DNA from: Amycolatopsis acididurans
GTDB taxonomy: Bacteria > Actinomycetota > Actinomycetes > Mycobacteriales > Pseudonocardiaceae
NCBI RefSeq assembly: GCF_012328925.1
Contig: NZ_JAAXLS010000006.1
Span: 124,001-188,000 of the forward strand
Reading direction: 5' to 3'
Length of the DNA: 64,000 bases
Shown: positions 1-8,229 of the stretch, in pieces
Layout: each line of letters opens with the position of its first letter
How positions within the stretch are numbered: the first letter of the stretch is position 1
Notes under the pieces: generated by a model
The model's database searches: none
Seen by the model: only the letters and a program-made list of their open reading frames with translations
What the model was told of the DNA's origin: nothing
Made by a program: the position numbers and the translations under genes

Positions 1-2
1 TC

Positions 3-746
3 GACGACATCACCCAGCCCGACGGCACCGTCACGCCCGGCGTGTTCTCGTTGCTGTCCAAGGCTTCCTGTGCCGATCTCAACGGGCAGAGCACCTGCGT
101 GCAGACCGGCGATCTGCGCAAGCTGGCGGGCACCGCGGACCTCGCCGGAATGGGCGTGCCGGCGTGGGCCGCGGACATCGCGGCCAAGAGCACCGATCCG
201 CGCCGGATCGAGGGCCTGATCGCGCCGGGCGTGTACGACGTGAAGCCCGGCTGGTCCGCCCAGGACCTGCTCGGCTACGTGCTCAAGAGCTCGGCGACGA
301 AGATCCAGGCCGCCGGGATCGGCGCGTCCACCAGCGCGCAGGGGCAGGATCCCTATCACCTGCTGGTGATCGCCTCGCTCATCGAACGCGAGGGCGTCAA
401 CCAGGATTTCGAGAAGATCGCGCGGGTGATCTACAACCGGCTGGGCAAGAACATGCGGCTGCAGCTGGACTCGACGGTGAACTACCTGCTGGACAAGCCG
501 GTCGTGACCACCACTGACGCCGACCGTGCCCGGCCCGATCCGTACAACACCTACGTCAACAGCGGTCTGCCGCCGACGCCGATCGGCTCGCCGAGCGCGA
601 ACGCGATCCAGGCCGCGCTGCAGCCCGCCGACGGCGACTGGGTGTTCTTCGTCAAATGCGAGAAGAACGGGCTGTCGTGTTTCGCCACGACGCAAGCCGA
701 GCACCAGCAGAACATCGCACTGGCGAGGCAGCGCGGTGCCTTCTAA
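3..746 (+). CDS. mltG: MltG endolytic murein transglycosylase, C-terminal part (5' end outside window)
   Basis: The reading frame is open from the window edge, so the N-terminal membrane anchor and the start codon lie upstream. The visible 247 codons cover the YceG/MltG catalytic domain: ASLIEREG carries the glutamate expected to cleave nascent glycan strands, and a conserved RPDPYNTY...GLPPTPIGSP block follows near the end. Known for the family: membrane-bound lytic transglycosylase that ends glycan elongation on the outer face of the membrane. The stop codon overlaps the aroE start by 11 bases, which indicates translational coupling; mltG-aroE is a common actinobacterial pair. Confidence 0.93.
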   Translation, partial: DDITQPDGTVTPGVFSLLSKASCADLNGQSTCVQTGDLRKLAGTADLAGMGVPAWAADIAAKSTDPRRIEGLIAPGVYDVKPGWSAQDLLGYVLKSSATKIQAAGIGASTSAQGQDPYHLLVIASLIEREGVNQDFEKIARVIYNRLGKNMRLQLDSTVNYLLDKPVVTTTDADRARPDPYNTYVNSGLPPTPIGSPSANAIQAALQPADGDWVFFVKCEKNGLSCFATTQAEHQQNIALARQRGAF

Positions 747-1581
747 AGCGGCGGTGCTCGGCAAACCGGTGGCGCATTCCCTGTCACCGGTGCTGCACCG
801 CGCCGCCTACGCCGCGCTGGGGCTGAGCGACTGGACCTACGAGCGGATCGAGGTCGACGAGGCCGGGCTGCCCGCGCTGGTGCGCGCGGCGGGCCCGGAC
901 TGGGTCGGGTTCTCGGTGACCATGCCGGGCAAGCGCGCCGCGCTGGAACTGGCCGGTCAGGCCACGCCGCGAGCGGTCGCGGCCGGGGTGGCGAACACGT
1001 TGGTACGCAGGGATTCCGGCTGGGCCGCGGACTGCACGGACGTGGATGGCGTGACGGGCGCGCTGCGATTCGCCGGCGGATTCACCGGATCCGCCGCGGT
1101 GGGGGTCATCCTCGGCGGTGGCGGTACGGCCTCGGCCGCGGTGATCGCGTTCGCCGAACTGGGCATCCCGCTGGCGCGGCTGGTCGTGCGGAATGCGGAG
1201 CGGGCGGCCGAAACGGTGACCGCGGCCAACCGGGCAGGCATCGCGGTCGAGGTGCTCACCTGGGCGGAGGTCGACTTCGCGAAGGTGGCGGCCGATGCGT
1301 CGGTGCTGGTCAGCACCGTGCCACCGGCCGCGATCGAGGAGCACGCCGCGGACCTGGCGGCGGCCGCATGCGTGCTCGACGTCATCTACCACCCGTGGCC
1401 GACGCCGCTGGCCGAAGCGGTGCTGGCGCGCGGCGGGCGCGTGGCCACCGGGCTGGACATGCTGCTGCACCAGGCTTTCGGCCAGGTCGAGCAGTTCACC
1501 GGCCAGGCGGCCCCGCGCGAGGCGATGCGCGACGCGTTGCGCGAGGCGACGAAAAACGTGTTGTCGCTGCCGGTGTCCTGA
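736..1581 (+). CDS. aroE: Shikimate dehydrogenase AroE
   Basis: A 281-aa protein, normal for the family. It reduces 3-dehydroshikimate to shikimate with NADPH in aromatic amino acid synthesis. The substrate motif SLSP is at residues 15-18, the catalytic lysine sits in VTMPGK (K66), the paired aspartate is D102 in CTDVDG, and a glycine-rich NADP loop (LGGGGTA) is near 126-132. The GTG at 736 is chosen because it puts VPSKAAVLGKPVAHS at the usual family N-terminus and overlaps the mltG stop. The rest of the shikimate genes lie 9.4 kb downstream, behind an accessory block. Confidence 0.94.
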   Translation: MPSKAAVLGKPVAHSLSPVLHRAAYAALGLSDWTYERIEVDEAGLPALVRAAGPDWVGFSVTMPGKRAALELAGQATPRAVAAGVANTLVRRDSGWAADCTDVDGVTGALRFAGGFTGSAAVGVILGGGGTASAAVIAFAELGIPLARLVVRNAERAAETVTAANRAGIAVEVLTWAEVDFAKVAADASVLVSTVPPAAIEEHAADLAAAACVLDVIYHPWPTPLAEAVLARGGRVATGLDMLLHQAFGQVEQFTGQAAPREAMRDALREATKNVLSLPVS

Positions 1582-1617
1582 GTTACGTTGGCCGACTGCC
1601 TTCGAGAAGGGACAGTC

Positions 1618-2220
1618 ATGCCGAAACGTGACCGCACCGCCTACCGGGAGGACGAGATCCAGGCGGCTTGGGTCGATGAAGCACCGGTGCTGAACTCGAC
1701 GGTGACCCTCGCCGAGTACAACCCGCGCTGGCCGTCGCTCTATGAACGGGAGGCGGCCCGCATCCGCTCGGTGCTGGGGGAGCGCGTCGTACTGCTCGAG
1801 CACATCGGCTCCACGTCGGTGCCGGGACTGTGCGCCAAACCGATCATCGACGTGCTGCTCGTCGTGCCCGATTCCGGTGACGAAGCGGCGTATCTGCCCG
1901 CTCTCGAGGCGGCGGGCTACCGGCTGGTGATCCGTGAGCCGCAGTGGCACGAGCACCGTGCGCTCAAGGGCCCGGACACGAACGTGAACCTGCACGTCTA
2001 TTCGCCCGGTTGCGCCGAAATCGAGCGGTGCCTCACGTTCCGGGATCACTTGCGTGCCGACGACTCCGATCGCGAGCTGTACGCGCACACCAAGCGCGAG
2101 CTCGCCGCGCGCACCTGGAAGTACATCCAGAACTACGCCGACGCCAAGAACGGTGTCGTCGACGAGATCCTCGGCCGGGCGGGGTACCGTCGTCAGCGTG
2201 AAGATCGCGATCCTCGATGA
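1618..2220 (+). CDS. GrpB-family (UPF0157) nucleotidyltransferase-fold protein
   Basis: A 200-aa protein. The segment EHIGSTSVPGLCAKPIIDVLL (about residues 60-80) is the GrpB-type nucleotidyltransferase signature, with GS followed by a K-P-I-I-D acidic motif. The ATG at 1618 is chosen over an in-frame upstream codon because GAGAAGGGA lies just 5' of it. The biochemical role of GrpB proteins is poorly defined; some act as domains fused to CoaE. The 3' end overlaps the next gene by 23 bases, so the two are probably cotranscribed. Confidence 0.8.
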   Translation: MPKRDRTAYREDEIQAAWVDEAPVLNSTVTLAEYNPRWPSLYEREAARIRSVLGERVVLLEHIGSTSVPGLCAKPIIDVLLVVPDSGDEAAYLPALEAAGYRLVIREPQWHEHRALKGPDTNVNLHVYSPGCAEIERCLTFRDHLRADDSDRELYAHTKRELAARTWKYIQNYADAKNGVVDEILGRAGYRRQREDRDPR

Positions 2221-3142
2221 CTACCAGAACGTCGCACTCAGCTTCGCCGACTGGGACTCGCTCGGTGCCGAGATCGAGGTGTTCACCACCTACCTCGGCG
2301 ATCAGGACGAGCTGGTGCGGCGGCTGGCCGGGGCCGAGGTCGTGGTCGCGATGCGCGAACGCACCCGCTTCCCCGCCGAGCTGTTCGCTCGCCTGCCGGA
2401 CCTGAAACTGCTGGTCAGCACCGGTCCCCGCAACGCGGCGATCGACCTGAAGGCCGCGGCGGAGCACGGTGTCACGGTGTGCGGAACGGGCTATTTCTCC
2501 TCGCCGACGTCCGAGCACACCTGGGCGCTGATCCTGGCCGCGATGCGCAACCTCACGGTCGAACTGCCCGCGATGCGCGAGGGCGGCTGGCAGACCACGG
2601 TCGGCACGACGCTGGACCGCAAGACCCTCGGCCTGCTGGGGCTGGGGCGTCTCGGTTCGCGGGTGGCCAAGGTCGGTCAGGCGTTCGGCATGGAAACCAT
2701 TGCCTGGAGCCAGAACCTGACCGCGGAACGGGCGGCCGAGCACGGTGTCACCGCAGTGTCCAAAGAGGACTTGTTCGCCCGCTCCGATGTGCTCTCGGTG
2801 CACCTGGTGCTCAGCCGCCGCACGCATGGTCTCGTCGGTGCCGCCGAGCTCGGCCTGATGAAATCCGGCGCGCTGCTGGTGAACACCTCACGCGGACCCA
2901 TCGTCGACGAGGCCGCGCTGCTGAAAGCACTGCGGGACAAGGAGATCGGGGGAGCGGCGCTGGACGTCTACGACGTCGAGCCGCTGCCCGCCGGTCATCC
3001 GTTGCGCGAGCTGCCGAACGTGACGCTCACCCCGCACCTCGGCTACGTGACCCGCGAGACGTACGAGACCTTCTACCGCGACGCGGTCGAGGACATCGCC
3101 GCCTACCAGGCCGGTGCGCCGGTGCGGGTGATGACTACCTGA
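2198..3142 (+). CDS. D-2-hydroxyacid dehydrogenase (NAD-dependent)
   Basis: A 314-aa member of the D-isomer-specific 2-hydroxyacid dehydrogenase family. The NAD motif GLGRLG is at residues 148-153. The catalytic triad is visible as R232 in NTSRGPIVDE, E261 in DVEPLP and H280 in LTPHLGY. The GTG at 2198 gives the N-terminus MKIAILDDYQN typical of this subgroup and lies inside the end of the GrpB gene. The substrate cannot be told from sequence; relatives act on phosphoglycerate, glyoxylate or other 2-keto acids. The last 8 bases overlap the convergent protease gene. Confidence 0.87.
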   Translation: MKIAILDDYQNVALSFADWDSLGAEIEVFTTYLGDQDELVRRLAGAEVVVAMRERTRFPAELFARLPDLKLLVSTGPRNAAIDLKAAAEHGVTVCGTGYFSSPTSEHTWALILAAMRNLTVELPAMREGGWQTTVGTTLDRKTLGLLGLGRLGSRVAKVGQAFGMETIAWSQNLTAERAAEHGVTAVSKEDLFARSDVLSVHLVLSRRTHGLVGAAELGLMKSGALLVNTSRGPIVDEAALLKALRDKEIGGAALDVYDVEPLPAGHPLRELPNVTLTPHLGYVTRETYETFYRDAVEDIAAYQAGAPVRVMTT

Positions 3143-3914
3143 CGATCGTGCCGCCGGAGCCGATCCGGTCGGAGATGTCGCCGGAGAAGGATTGCACCTC
3201 GCCGTACACGCCGTAGTAGCCCTTCTCGGCGCAGCCCTGGCCCCAGCTGACGATGCCGACCTCGACCCAGCGGCCCGCCGCGTCCTGTTTGACCATGGGG
3301 CCGCCGGAGTCGCCCTGGCAGGTGTCCACGCCGCCCTCGGCGTAGCCGGCGCACAGCTCGTAGGCGGGGTGTAAGTCCTCGCCGTAGGCCTTCTGGCAGG
3401 TCGCGTCCGGCACGAACGGGACCGTCGCGTACTTGAGATACCGCGACTGCCCGCCGCCCTCGGTGGTCGATCCCCATCCCATGATCGTCAGGTTCCCGCT
3501 GTTCAGCGACGTGTCGCCGGGCGCGGCGAAGGCGAGCTGCGGTGCCGACGGTGCGGTTGCCAGTTCGATCAGCGCCCAGTCCCGCGCTCCGGTACTCGCG
3601 TACTCCGGGCTGCGGTAGACGTAGGTGGACTTGACCGACTCGCCGCCGCTGCCCCGCAGGTCGACCTTGCCGAGCGTCGCGGTGATACCGGTGTCGCCGC
3701 CGGTGCGGTCGACGCAATGCGCGGCGGTGAGCACGACCTTCGCCGCGACCAGTGCGCCACCACACCCCATCGAAAGCCGCACCATCCACGGGAACTGACC
3801 CTGGCCGGCATTGCCGCCGCCCACCACCAACGGCCGCGCCGAGGCCTGTGCCGTGCCGGTGACGACCAGCGACAGCAGCAAGGCGGCCAGCAGCAGTATT
3901 CGAGACTTGCGCAT
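3135..3914 (-). CDS. Secreted trypsin-like serine protease (S1 family)
   Basis: A 259-aa protein with a Sec signal peptide (basic MRKSR, hydrophobic core to about residue 20, likely cleavage after AQA or ASA). The chymotrypsin-fold triad is H66 (TAAHC), D112 (RDWALIEL) and S203 (GDSGGP); the mature chain probably starts near VVGGGNAGQGQFPW. Streptomyces-type trypsins have this size and arrangement. A G-rich stretch lies 10-15 bases upstream of the ATG. The gene stands alone on the minus strand. No propeptide or C-terminal binding domain is visible. Confidence 0.92.
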   Translation of the reverse strand: MRKSRILLLAALLLSLVVTGTAQASARPLVVGGGNAGQGQFPWMVRLSMGCGGALVAAKVVLTAAHCVDRTGGDTGITATLGKVDLRGSGGESVKSTYVYRSPEYASTGARDWALIELATAPSAPQLAFAAPGDTSLNSGNLTIMGWGSTTEGGGQSRYLKYATVPFVPDATCQKAYGEDLHPAYELCAGYAEGGVDTCQGDSGGPMVKQDAAGRWVEVGIVSWGQGCAEKGYYGVYGEVQSFSGDISDRIGSGGTIVR

Positions 3915-4024
3915 GACGACGGAGACCCCCCACAGGTTATGAAGTCGCGCGGACTGTGCGCGACCAGGAAAACGCTAACCTGGGGCGGACCCGACGAAAG
4001 TCGCTAAATTGCTGAGTATCTGTT

Positions 4025-4834
4025 TCAGAGCTGCGCGAGCACCGAATCGGTGAACGCGGGCCACGTTTCCGCCGCCCACGGGCCGAAGTTCCGGTCGGTC
4101 AGCGCCACGCACGCGGCGCCCGCGTCCGGGTCCACCCACAGAAAGGTTCCCGACTGTCCGAAGTGGCCGAAGGTGCGCGGGGAGCTGTTCGCGCCTGTCC
4201 AGTGTGGACTCTTGCCGTCCCTGATCTCGAAGCCAAGGCCCCAGTCGTTGGGTTTCTGGTGCCCGAACCCCGGAAGCACTCCGTTGAGCCCGGGAAACAC
4301 GACCGAAGTCGCCTCGGCCAGCGTTCCGGGCGCGAGCAACCTCGGCCGCTGCAGCTCGCCGGCGAAGACGATCAAATCGTCCAGTGTGGACACGATCCCC
4401 GCCGCAGGGGAGCCGTCGAGTTCGGTCGAACGCAGGCGCAGCGGGCCGAACAGCGCCTCGCGCTGGTAGTCGGCGAACGGGATGCCGGAATGCTCGGCGA
4501 GCGCGTCCGCGAGCTGCTCGAACCCGGCGTTGGAGTAGAGCCTGCGCGTGCCGGGCCGCGCCACGACCTTGTGCTCGTCGAACGCGAGTCCCGAGGTGTG
4601 TGCGAGCAGATGCCGGACCGTCGAGCCGTCCGGACCTGCCGGGGTGTCCAGCTCGGCGACGCCTTCTTCGAGCGCGATCAGCGCCGTGTACGCGGTGAGC
4701 AGCTTCGACACCGAGGCCAGCCGGTAGGTACGTTCCGCAGCCCCGTAGGAGGCGAGCACCTCGCCGTCGGCCCCCACGACCGCCACGGCCGCGTTGTCCA
4801 CAGGCCACTCACTCACCGCACGCACACTGTCCAC
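4025..4834 (-). CDS. Serine hydrolase of the beta-lactamase / class C penicillin-binding family
   Basis: A 269-aa protein. It has the SxxK motif S41-V-S-K44, the Y100-S-N102 motif and an HFGQSG element (about 224-229) in place of the KTG triad, as in class C-like esterases and D-aminopeptidases. No signal peptide is visible, so it is probably cytoplasmic. The substrate is unknown. The GTG start lies 6 bases from a TAGGGT -10 element (4841-4846), which suggests a leaderless transcript initiated between this gene and the PTS transporter upstream of it on the same strand. Confidence 0.82.
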   Translation of the reverse strand: MDSVRAVSEWPVDNAAVAVVGADGEVLASYGAAERTYRLASVSKLLTAYTALIALEEGVAELDTPAGPDGSTVRHLLAHTSGLAFDEHKVVARPGTRRLYSNAGFEQLADALAEHSGIPFADYQREALFGPLRLRSTELDGSPAAGIVSTLDDLIVFAGELQRPRLLAPGTLAEATSVVFPGLNGVLPGFGHQKPNDWGLGFEIRDGKSPHWTGANSSPRTFGHFGQSGTFLWVDPDAGAACVALTDRNFGPWAAETWPAFTDSVLAQL

Positions 4835-4840
4835 GCCGAC

Positions 4841-4846
4841 ACCCTA
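4841..4846 (-). promoter_or_regulatory. Candidate -10 element of the beta-lactamase-family gene
   Basis: On the minus strand TAGGGT is followed by six bases and then the GTG start, so transcription would begin at or next to the start codon. No convincing -35 hexamer is seen, because the hairpin at 4847-4877 occupies that region. Confidence 0.4.
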
Positions 4847-4877
4847 CGACGTGGCGCCCGGTCCGGACGCCACGTCG
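4847..4877 (-). terminator. Inverted repeat just after the PTS EIIC gene, probable terminator
   Basis: Perfect 10-bp arms (CGACGTGGCG and CGCCACGTCG) flank an 11-base loop, starting 14 bases past the EIIC stop codon. There is no U-tract, as is usual for GC-rich actinobacterial terminators. It separates the dasR-EIIC unit from the next gene on the same strand. Confidence 0.6.
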
Positions 4878-4890
4878 GAAGGTCCTCGCG

Positions 4891-6111
4891 TCAGGCCGAG
4901 GTGTCCCCGGCTTCGCTGCCCTCGTCCTCGCGGCCGGGTGTGCGCAGGTTCCACTTCTTGATCACCCAGGTGAACAGGAAGTAGTAGATCACCGCGTACA
5001 CCAAGCCGATGGGGATCAGCAGCCAGGCGTTGTGGGCCGCCTTCGCCCCGGAGTTCAGAGCGAAGTCGATCGCGCCGGCGGAGAAGGAGAACCCGAGGTG
5101 GATGTCCAGTGCGTTGCAGATGGCCAGCGAGATACCGGTCAGCACGGCGTGGATCAGGTACAGCGGCCACGCCACGAACATGAACGCGAACTCGATCGGC
5201 TCGGTGACGCCGGTCAGGAACGAGGTCAGCGCCGCGGAGATCATGATGCCGCCGACGATCTTCTTCTGGGCCGGCTTGGCGGTACGCCAGATCGCGAGCG
5301 CGGCGGCGGGCAGCGCGAACATGAAGATCGGGAAGAAGCCCGTGGTGAACGCGCCCGCGTTCGGGTCACCGGCGAAGAAGTTGTTGATGTCTCCGCCCTT
5401 GAAGATGAACCACACCGGCACGTTGATCAGCTGGTGCAGGCCGACCGGCAGGAGCAGCCGGTTGAGCAGGCCGTAGGCGCCGCCACCGATGACCGCGTCG
5501 CCGGTCACCGCGTTGCCGAGGTGCTGCATGCCGTTGTCGACCACGGGGAAGATCAGGCCGAACACCACGCCCAGCACCAGCAGGGCGAGCGAGTTGATGA
5601 TCGGCACGAACCGCCTGCCCCCGAAGAACGCCAGGTACGGCGGGAGCTTGACGCGGTGGAACCGCTGCCACAGCGCGGCGGTCACGAGCCCGACGACGAT
5701 GCCGCCCAGCACGCTGTAGGGCCACTTGATCGGCTGCAGGTACCAGCCTTCCTTGAAGCCCTGCATCTCGTTGATGGGGGCGAACACCTGCACGACCTTG
5801 TTGAACACGACGAACCCGACGGCGGCGGCCACACCGGTCGAGCCGTCGCCGCGGCGGGCGAAACCGACCGCGATGCCCACCGCGAACAGCAGCGGCAGCC
5901 AGTCGAACAGGCCACCGCCCGCGGCGGCGAACACGGCCGCGACCTTCTTGGTCGCGTCCCAGCGGCCGAGCATGTCGTCCTGCCCCAGCCGGTTGAGCAG
6001 GCCGGCGGCGGGCAGGGTCGCGATGGGCAGCATCAGGCTGCGGCCGAACCGTTGCAGCCCGGCCAGGCCCGGGCGCTTGCCCTTCGTTCCTTCCGCGGTG
6101 GTCGTGGTCAC
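4891..6111 (-). CDS. nagE: PTS transporter EIIC subunit, N-acetylglucosamine type
   Basis: A 406-aa polytopic membrane protein of the glucose/GlcNAc EIIC family. The N-terminal GLQRFGRSLMLPIATLPAAG is the usual start of the EIIC domain, and the segment FLTGVTEPIEFAFMFVAW contains the family TEPIEF motif. It has no fused EIIA or EIIB domains; these are separate genes across the divergent promoter. The GTG start overlaps the stop codon of the upstream DasR-type regulator by 4 bases, so the two are translationally coupled. GlcNAc specificity is inferred from the DasR-type regulator and operator. Confidence 0.9.
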   Translation of the reverse strand: MTTTTAEGTKGKRPGLAGLQRFGRSLMLPIATLPAAGLLNRLGQDDMLGRWDATKKVAAVFAAAGGGLFDWLPLLFAVGIAVGFARRGDGSTGVAAAVGFVVFNKVVQVFAPINEMQGFKEGWYLQPIKWPYSVLGGIVVGLVTAALWQRFHRVKLPPYLAFFGGRRFVPIINSLALLVLGVVFGLIFPVVDNGMQHLGNAVTGDAVIGGGAYGLLNRLLLPVGLHQLINVPVWFIFKGGDINNFFAGDPNAGAFTTGFFPIFMFALPAAALAIWRTAKPAQKKIVGGIMISAALTSFLTGVTEPIEFAFMFVAWPLYLIHAVLTGISLAICNALDIHLGFSFSAGAIDFALNSGAKAAHNAWLLIPIGLVYAVIYYFLFTWVIKKWNLRTPGREDEGSEAGDTSA

Positions 6112-6878
6112 GGCATACCTCCGTGTCGGGTGGTGGGGAGTGCGGGGTCGAGATCCATGGACACCTGGTACCGGTCGGCCCGGTACCAGGACGTGATGTC
6201 CTCCACCGGTTCACCACGCGTGGTGGAGATCCGGCGGAAGGCCAGCAGCGGGCTGCCCGCGCGAATGCCGAGCAGCCGCGCCGTTTCGCGGTCGGCCACT
6301 TCGGCCCACACGGTCTGCCGCGCGTGGTCGAAGCGGACGCCGTGATGCCGTGCGATCTGCTCGTACAGCGAGGCGGTGAGGTCCAGATCGAGCAGCTCAG
6401 GCACCCGCGCCGGGTGGTACCAGCCACGTTCCAGCGCCAGCGGGACACCGTCGGCGCGCCGGAGCCGGACGAGCCGGTAGGCGGGCCTGCCGTGGCCGAG
6501 ACCGAGCGCGGAGGCGGTGGTGGCGGGCGGGATTTCGGTCGTGCGGTCGAGCACCTCGGTGGTCGGGACCAGTCCGCGCCGGCGCATGTCGTCGGTGAAC
6601 GACATGAGGTAGAGCTGCAGTTCCATCCGGCGCGCGGCGGTGAACGTGCCCTTGCCACGGGCCCTGGTGAGCAGGCCTTCCTCGACGAGCTTGCCGATCG
6701 CCGAGCGCACGGTGAGCCGGGAGACCTCGTAGCGTTCGGCCAGTTCCCGTTCGGAGGGAATGGGGGAGCCGGGCGGTAGTTCGCGCTCGATCGAGCGGCG
6801 CAGGATTTCGCGCAGCTGGGCGTGTTTCGGCGTCGGGCCGTCCACCACACGGTCAGAGGTGACGTTGGGTGCGGGCAT
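6108..6878 (-). CDS. dasR: GntR/HutC-family regulator, DasR-like
   Basis: A 256-aa protein. The N-terminal winged helix (about residues 15-85, with IPSERELAERYEVSRLTVRSAI) is followed by a UTRA effector domain to the C-terminus (about 95-245). The start at 6878 is fixed by a near-perfect Shine-Dalgarno AAGGAGGTGA directly upstream. In Streptomyces DasR senses glucosamine-6-phosphate and represses GlcNAc uptake and chitin genes through a 16-bp dre site; a matching site lies 63 bases upstream. First gene of a two-gene unit with the EIIC transporter. The symbol is assigned by similarity and context. Confidence 0.85.
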   Translation of the reverse strand: MPAPNVTSDRVVDGPTPKHAQLREILRRSIERELPPGSPIPSERELAERYEVSRLTVRSAIGKLVEEGLLTRARGKGTFTAARRMELQLYLMSFTDDMRRRGLVPTTEVLDRTTEIPPATTASALGLGHGRPAYRLVRLRRADGVPLALERGWYHPARVPELLDLDLTASLYEQIARHHGVRFDHARQTVWAEVADRETARLLGIRAGSPLLAFRRISTTRGEPVEDITSWYRADRYQVSMDLDPALPTTRHGGMP

Positions 6879-6940
6879 GTCACCTCCTTTGTTTCGGCTC
6901 GGTTTCCGGGACTCGCCCCGGGCGCCGAAGATTGGTACGT

Positions 6941-6956
6941 TCCGGTCTAGACCATT
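6941..6956. promoter_or_regulatory. dre-like operator (DasR binding site)
   Basis: The 16 bases centre on the perfect palindrome GGTCTAGACC and match 13 of 16 positions of the Streptomyces dre consensus ACTGGTCTAGACCACT. The site lies in the divergent promoter region, 63 bases from the dasR start and 88 bases from the EIIB start, so one operator could control both arms. Confidence 0.82.
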
Positions 6957-7043
6957 TCTTGATGGGGCAGAATGCTCCGCTACCCGGCGAGGTGTCAACC
7001 ACCGTTACGGGTTCGTGTTCGGACGAGAGAGAAGGAGACCGCA

Positions 7044-7280
7044 GTGGCAGACGACAGGCCGGAGCGGATTCTCGCCGCGCTGGGCGGCGCGGAGAACATC
7101 ATCGAGATCGAAGGCTGCATCACGCGGCTGCGGTGCGAGCTGGAGGACGGCTCGGTCATCGACGAGGCCGCGCTCAAGAGCGCCGGCGCGGTCGGCGTGA
7201 TGAAGATGGGGTCCGTGGTGCAGGTCGTGGTCGGGCCGGAGGCCGACACGATCGCGAGCGATATCCAGGACCTGCTGTGA
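7044..7280 (+). CDS. nagF: PTS EIIB subunit, glucose/GlcNAc type
   Basis: A 78-aa stand-alone EIIB domain. The phosphoryl-accepting cysteine is C25 in IEGCITRLR, the diagnostic motif of this EIIB family. It passes phosphate from EIIA to the sugar carried by EIIC. The GTG at 7044 is chosen over an upstream in-frame codon because GAAGGAG lies 8 bases 5' of it. The stop overlaps the EIIA start (GTGA). It is divergent from dasR-EIIC across the dre-like site. Confidence 0.92.
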   Translation: MADDRPERILAALGGAENIIEIEGCITRLRCELEDGSVIDEAALKSAGAVGVMKMGSVVQVVVGPEADTIASDIQDLL

Positions 7281-7729
7281 GCACGACGGTCGCGAGCCCG
7301 GCGACCGGCGCGGCGGTGCCGATGGCCGACGTGCCGGACCCGGTGTTCGCGCAGTCGATGGTGGGTCCCGGGGTCGCCGTGGAACCCGAGGGCGGCGAGC
7401 AGGACGCGCTCGCGCCGATCGCGGGCACCGTGGTGACCCTGCACCCGCACGCGTTCGTGATCGCGGGCGAGGACGGCAAGGGGGTGCTGGTGCACCTCGG
7501 CATCGACACCGTCAAGCAGCAGGGGGAGGGCTTCACCCTGCACGTGGTCAAGGGCGAGACGGTGCGGGCGGGCCAGCCGCTGATCGGCTGGAACCCGGAG
7601 ACGGTGCGGGCGGCCGGCTATTCGGCTGTCGTGCCGGTGGTCGCGCTGGACGCGCAGGCGGGGTCGTTGTCGGGGCTGCCCACCGGTGGCCCCGTTGTCG
7701 CCGGTGAGCAGCTGTTCGTCTGGGACTGA
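7277..7729 (+). CDS. crr: PTS EIIA subunit, glucose type (Crr-like)
   Basis: A 150-aa protein with a short N-terminal extension before the EIIA-Glc fold (about residues 25-148). The phosphorylated histidine is H73 in VLVHLGIDTV, and the supporting histidine is H58 in LHPHAF. It receives phosphate from HPr and hands it to EIIB. EI and HPr genes are not in this window. It starts inside the EIIB stop codon, so EIIB and EIIA are coupled. Confidence 0.92.
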   Translation: MSTTVASPATGAAVPMADVPDPVFAQSMVGPGVAVEPEGGEQDALAPIAGTVVTLHPHAFVIAGEDGKGVLVHLGIDTVKQQGEGFTLHVVKGETVRAGQPLIGWNPETVRAAGYSAVVPVVALDAQAGSLSGLPTGGPVVAGEQLFVWD

Positions 7730-7730
7730 G

Positions 7731-8180
7731 TCAGGCCGTCACGACGTTCTGGCCGTCGACCTTCACCGGGATCGAGGGCAGCGCGGTCGACGCCGGTCCC
7801 TTCTCGACGGCACCGGTCAGCGCGTTGAAGACCGAGCCGTGGCACGGGCACTTCAGTTCCGAGCCGTCCGGCTGGACGGTGCAGCCCGCGTGGGTGCAGA
7901 TGGCGCTGAAGCAGGCGGCCGTCGTCTCCGTCGGGCGGGCCACGATGGCGTCCTGGCCGTTGACCTTGACGGACTTGCACTGGCCGACGGTGATGTCGGA
8001 CAGCGTCGCGACCGTGGTGCCGGCGGGCGCCGGGGCGGCGGACGAGCCGCCGCTCGAGCCGGAGGACGAGCCCGAGCCGGAGCTGCCGCAGGCTGCGAGG
8101 ACGACCGTGCCGGCCGCTGCGCCGGCCACGGCGACCCCGGTGGTCAGGACGGTACGGCGGGTGGGTGTTTCAGCAGTCAT
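7731..8180 (-). CDS. Tat-exported Rieske [2Fe-2S] lipoprotein
   Basis: A 149-aa protein. TPTRRTVLTTG at the N-terminus is a twin-arginine signal, and the following LAAC (Cys31) is a lipobox, so the protein is probably lipid-anchored outside the membrane. A low-complexity Ser/Gly linker (about 32-50) leads to a small Rieske domain with cluster ligands C95-T-H97 and C111-P-C-H114; C100 and C113 can form the usual disulfide. It is not a QcrA-type cytochrome bc1 subunit. The ATG at 8180 lies 8 bases from a SigL-type -10 element, fitting a leaderless mRNA; a GTG 9-12 bases upstream is the alternative. Confidence 0.88.
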   Translation of the reverse strand: MTAETPTRRTVLTTGVAVAGAAAGTVVLAACGSSGSGSSSGSSGGSSAAPAPAGTTVATLSDITVGQCKSVKVNGQDAIVARPTETTAACFSAICTHAGCTVQPDGSELKCPCHGSVFNALTGAVEKGPASTALPSIPVKVDGQNVVTA

Positions 8181-8187
8181 GGTCAAA

Positions 8188-8215
8188 GACACGATCCGGC
8201 CCCCTGATCGGTTCA
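8188..8215 (-). promoter_or_regulatory. ECF (SigL-like) promoter of the Rieske gene
   Basis: On the minus strand TGAACC (8215-8210), a 16-base spacer and CGTGTC (8193-8188) match the mycobacterial SigL consensus TGAACC-N16/17-CGTG. The implied start of transcription is at or very near the ATG at 8180. A second copy on the plus strand drives the sigma operon. Confidence 0.7.
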
Positions 8216-8229
8216 AGGTGATTGCGGAT

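Noticed and set aside
784-2088. Open frame of over 400 codons antisense to aroE and the GrpB gene
   Set aside because: Its composition is typical of reversed GC-rich codons, it spans two unrelated genes, and it has no motif.
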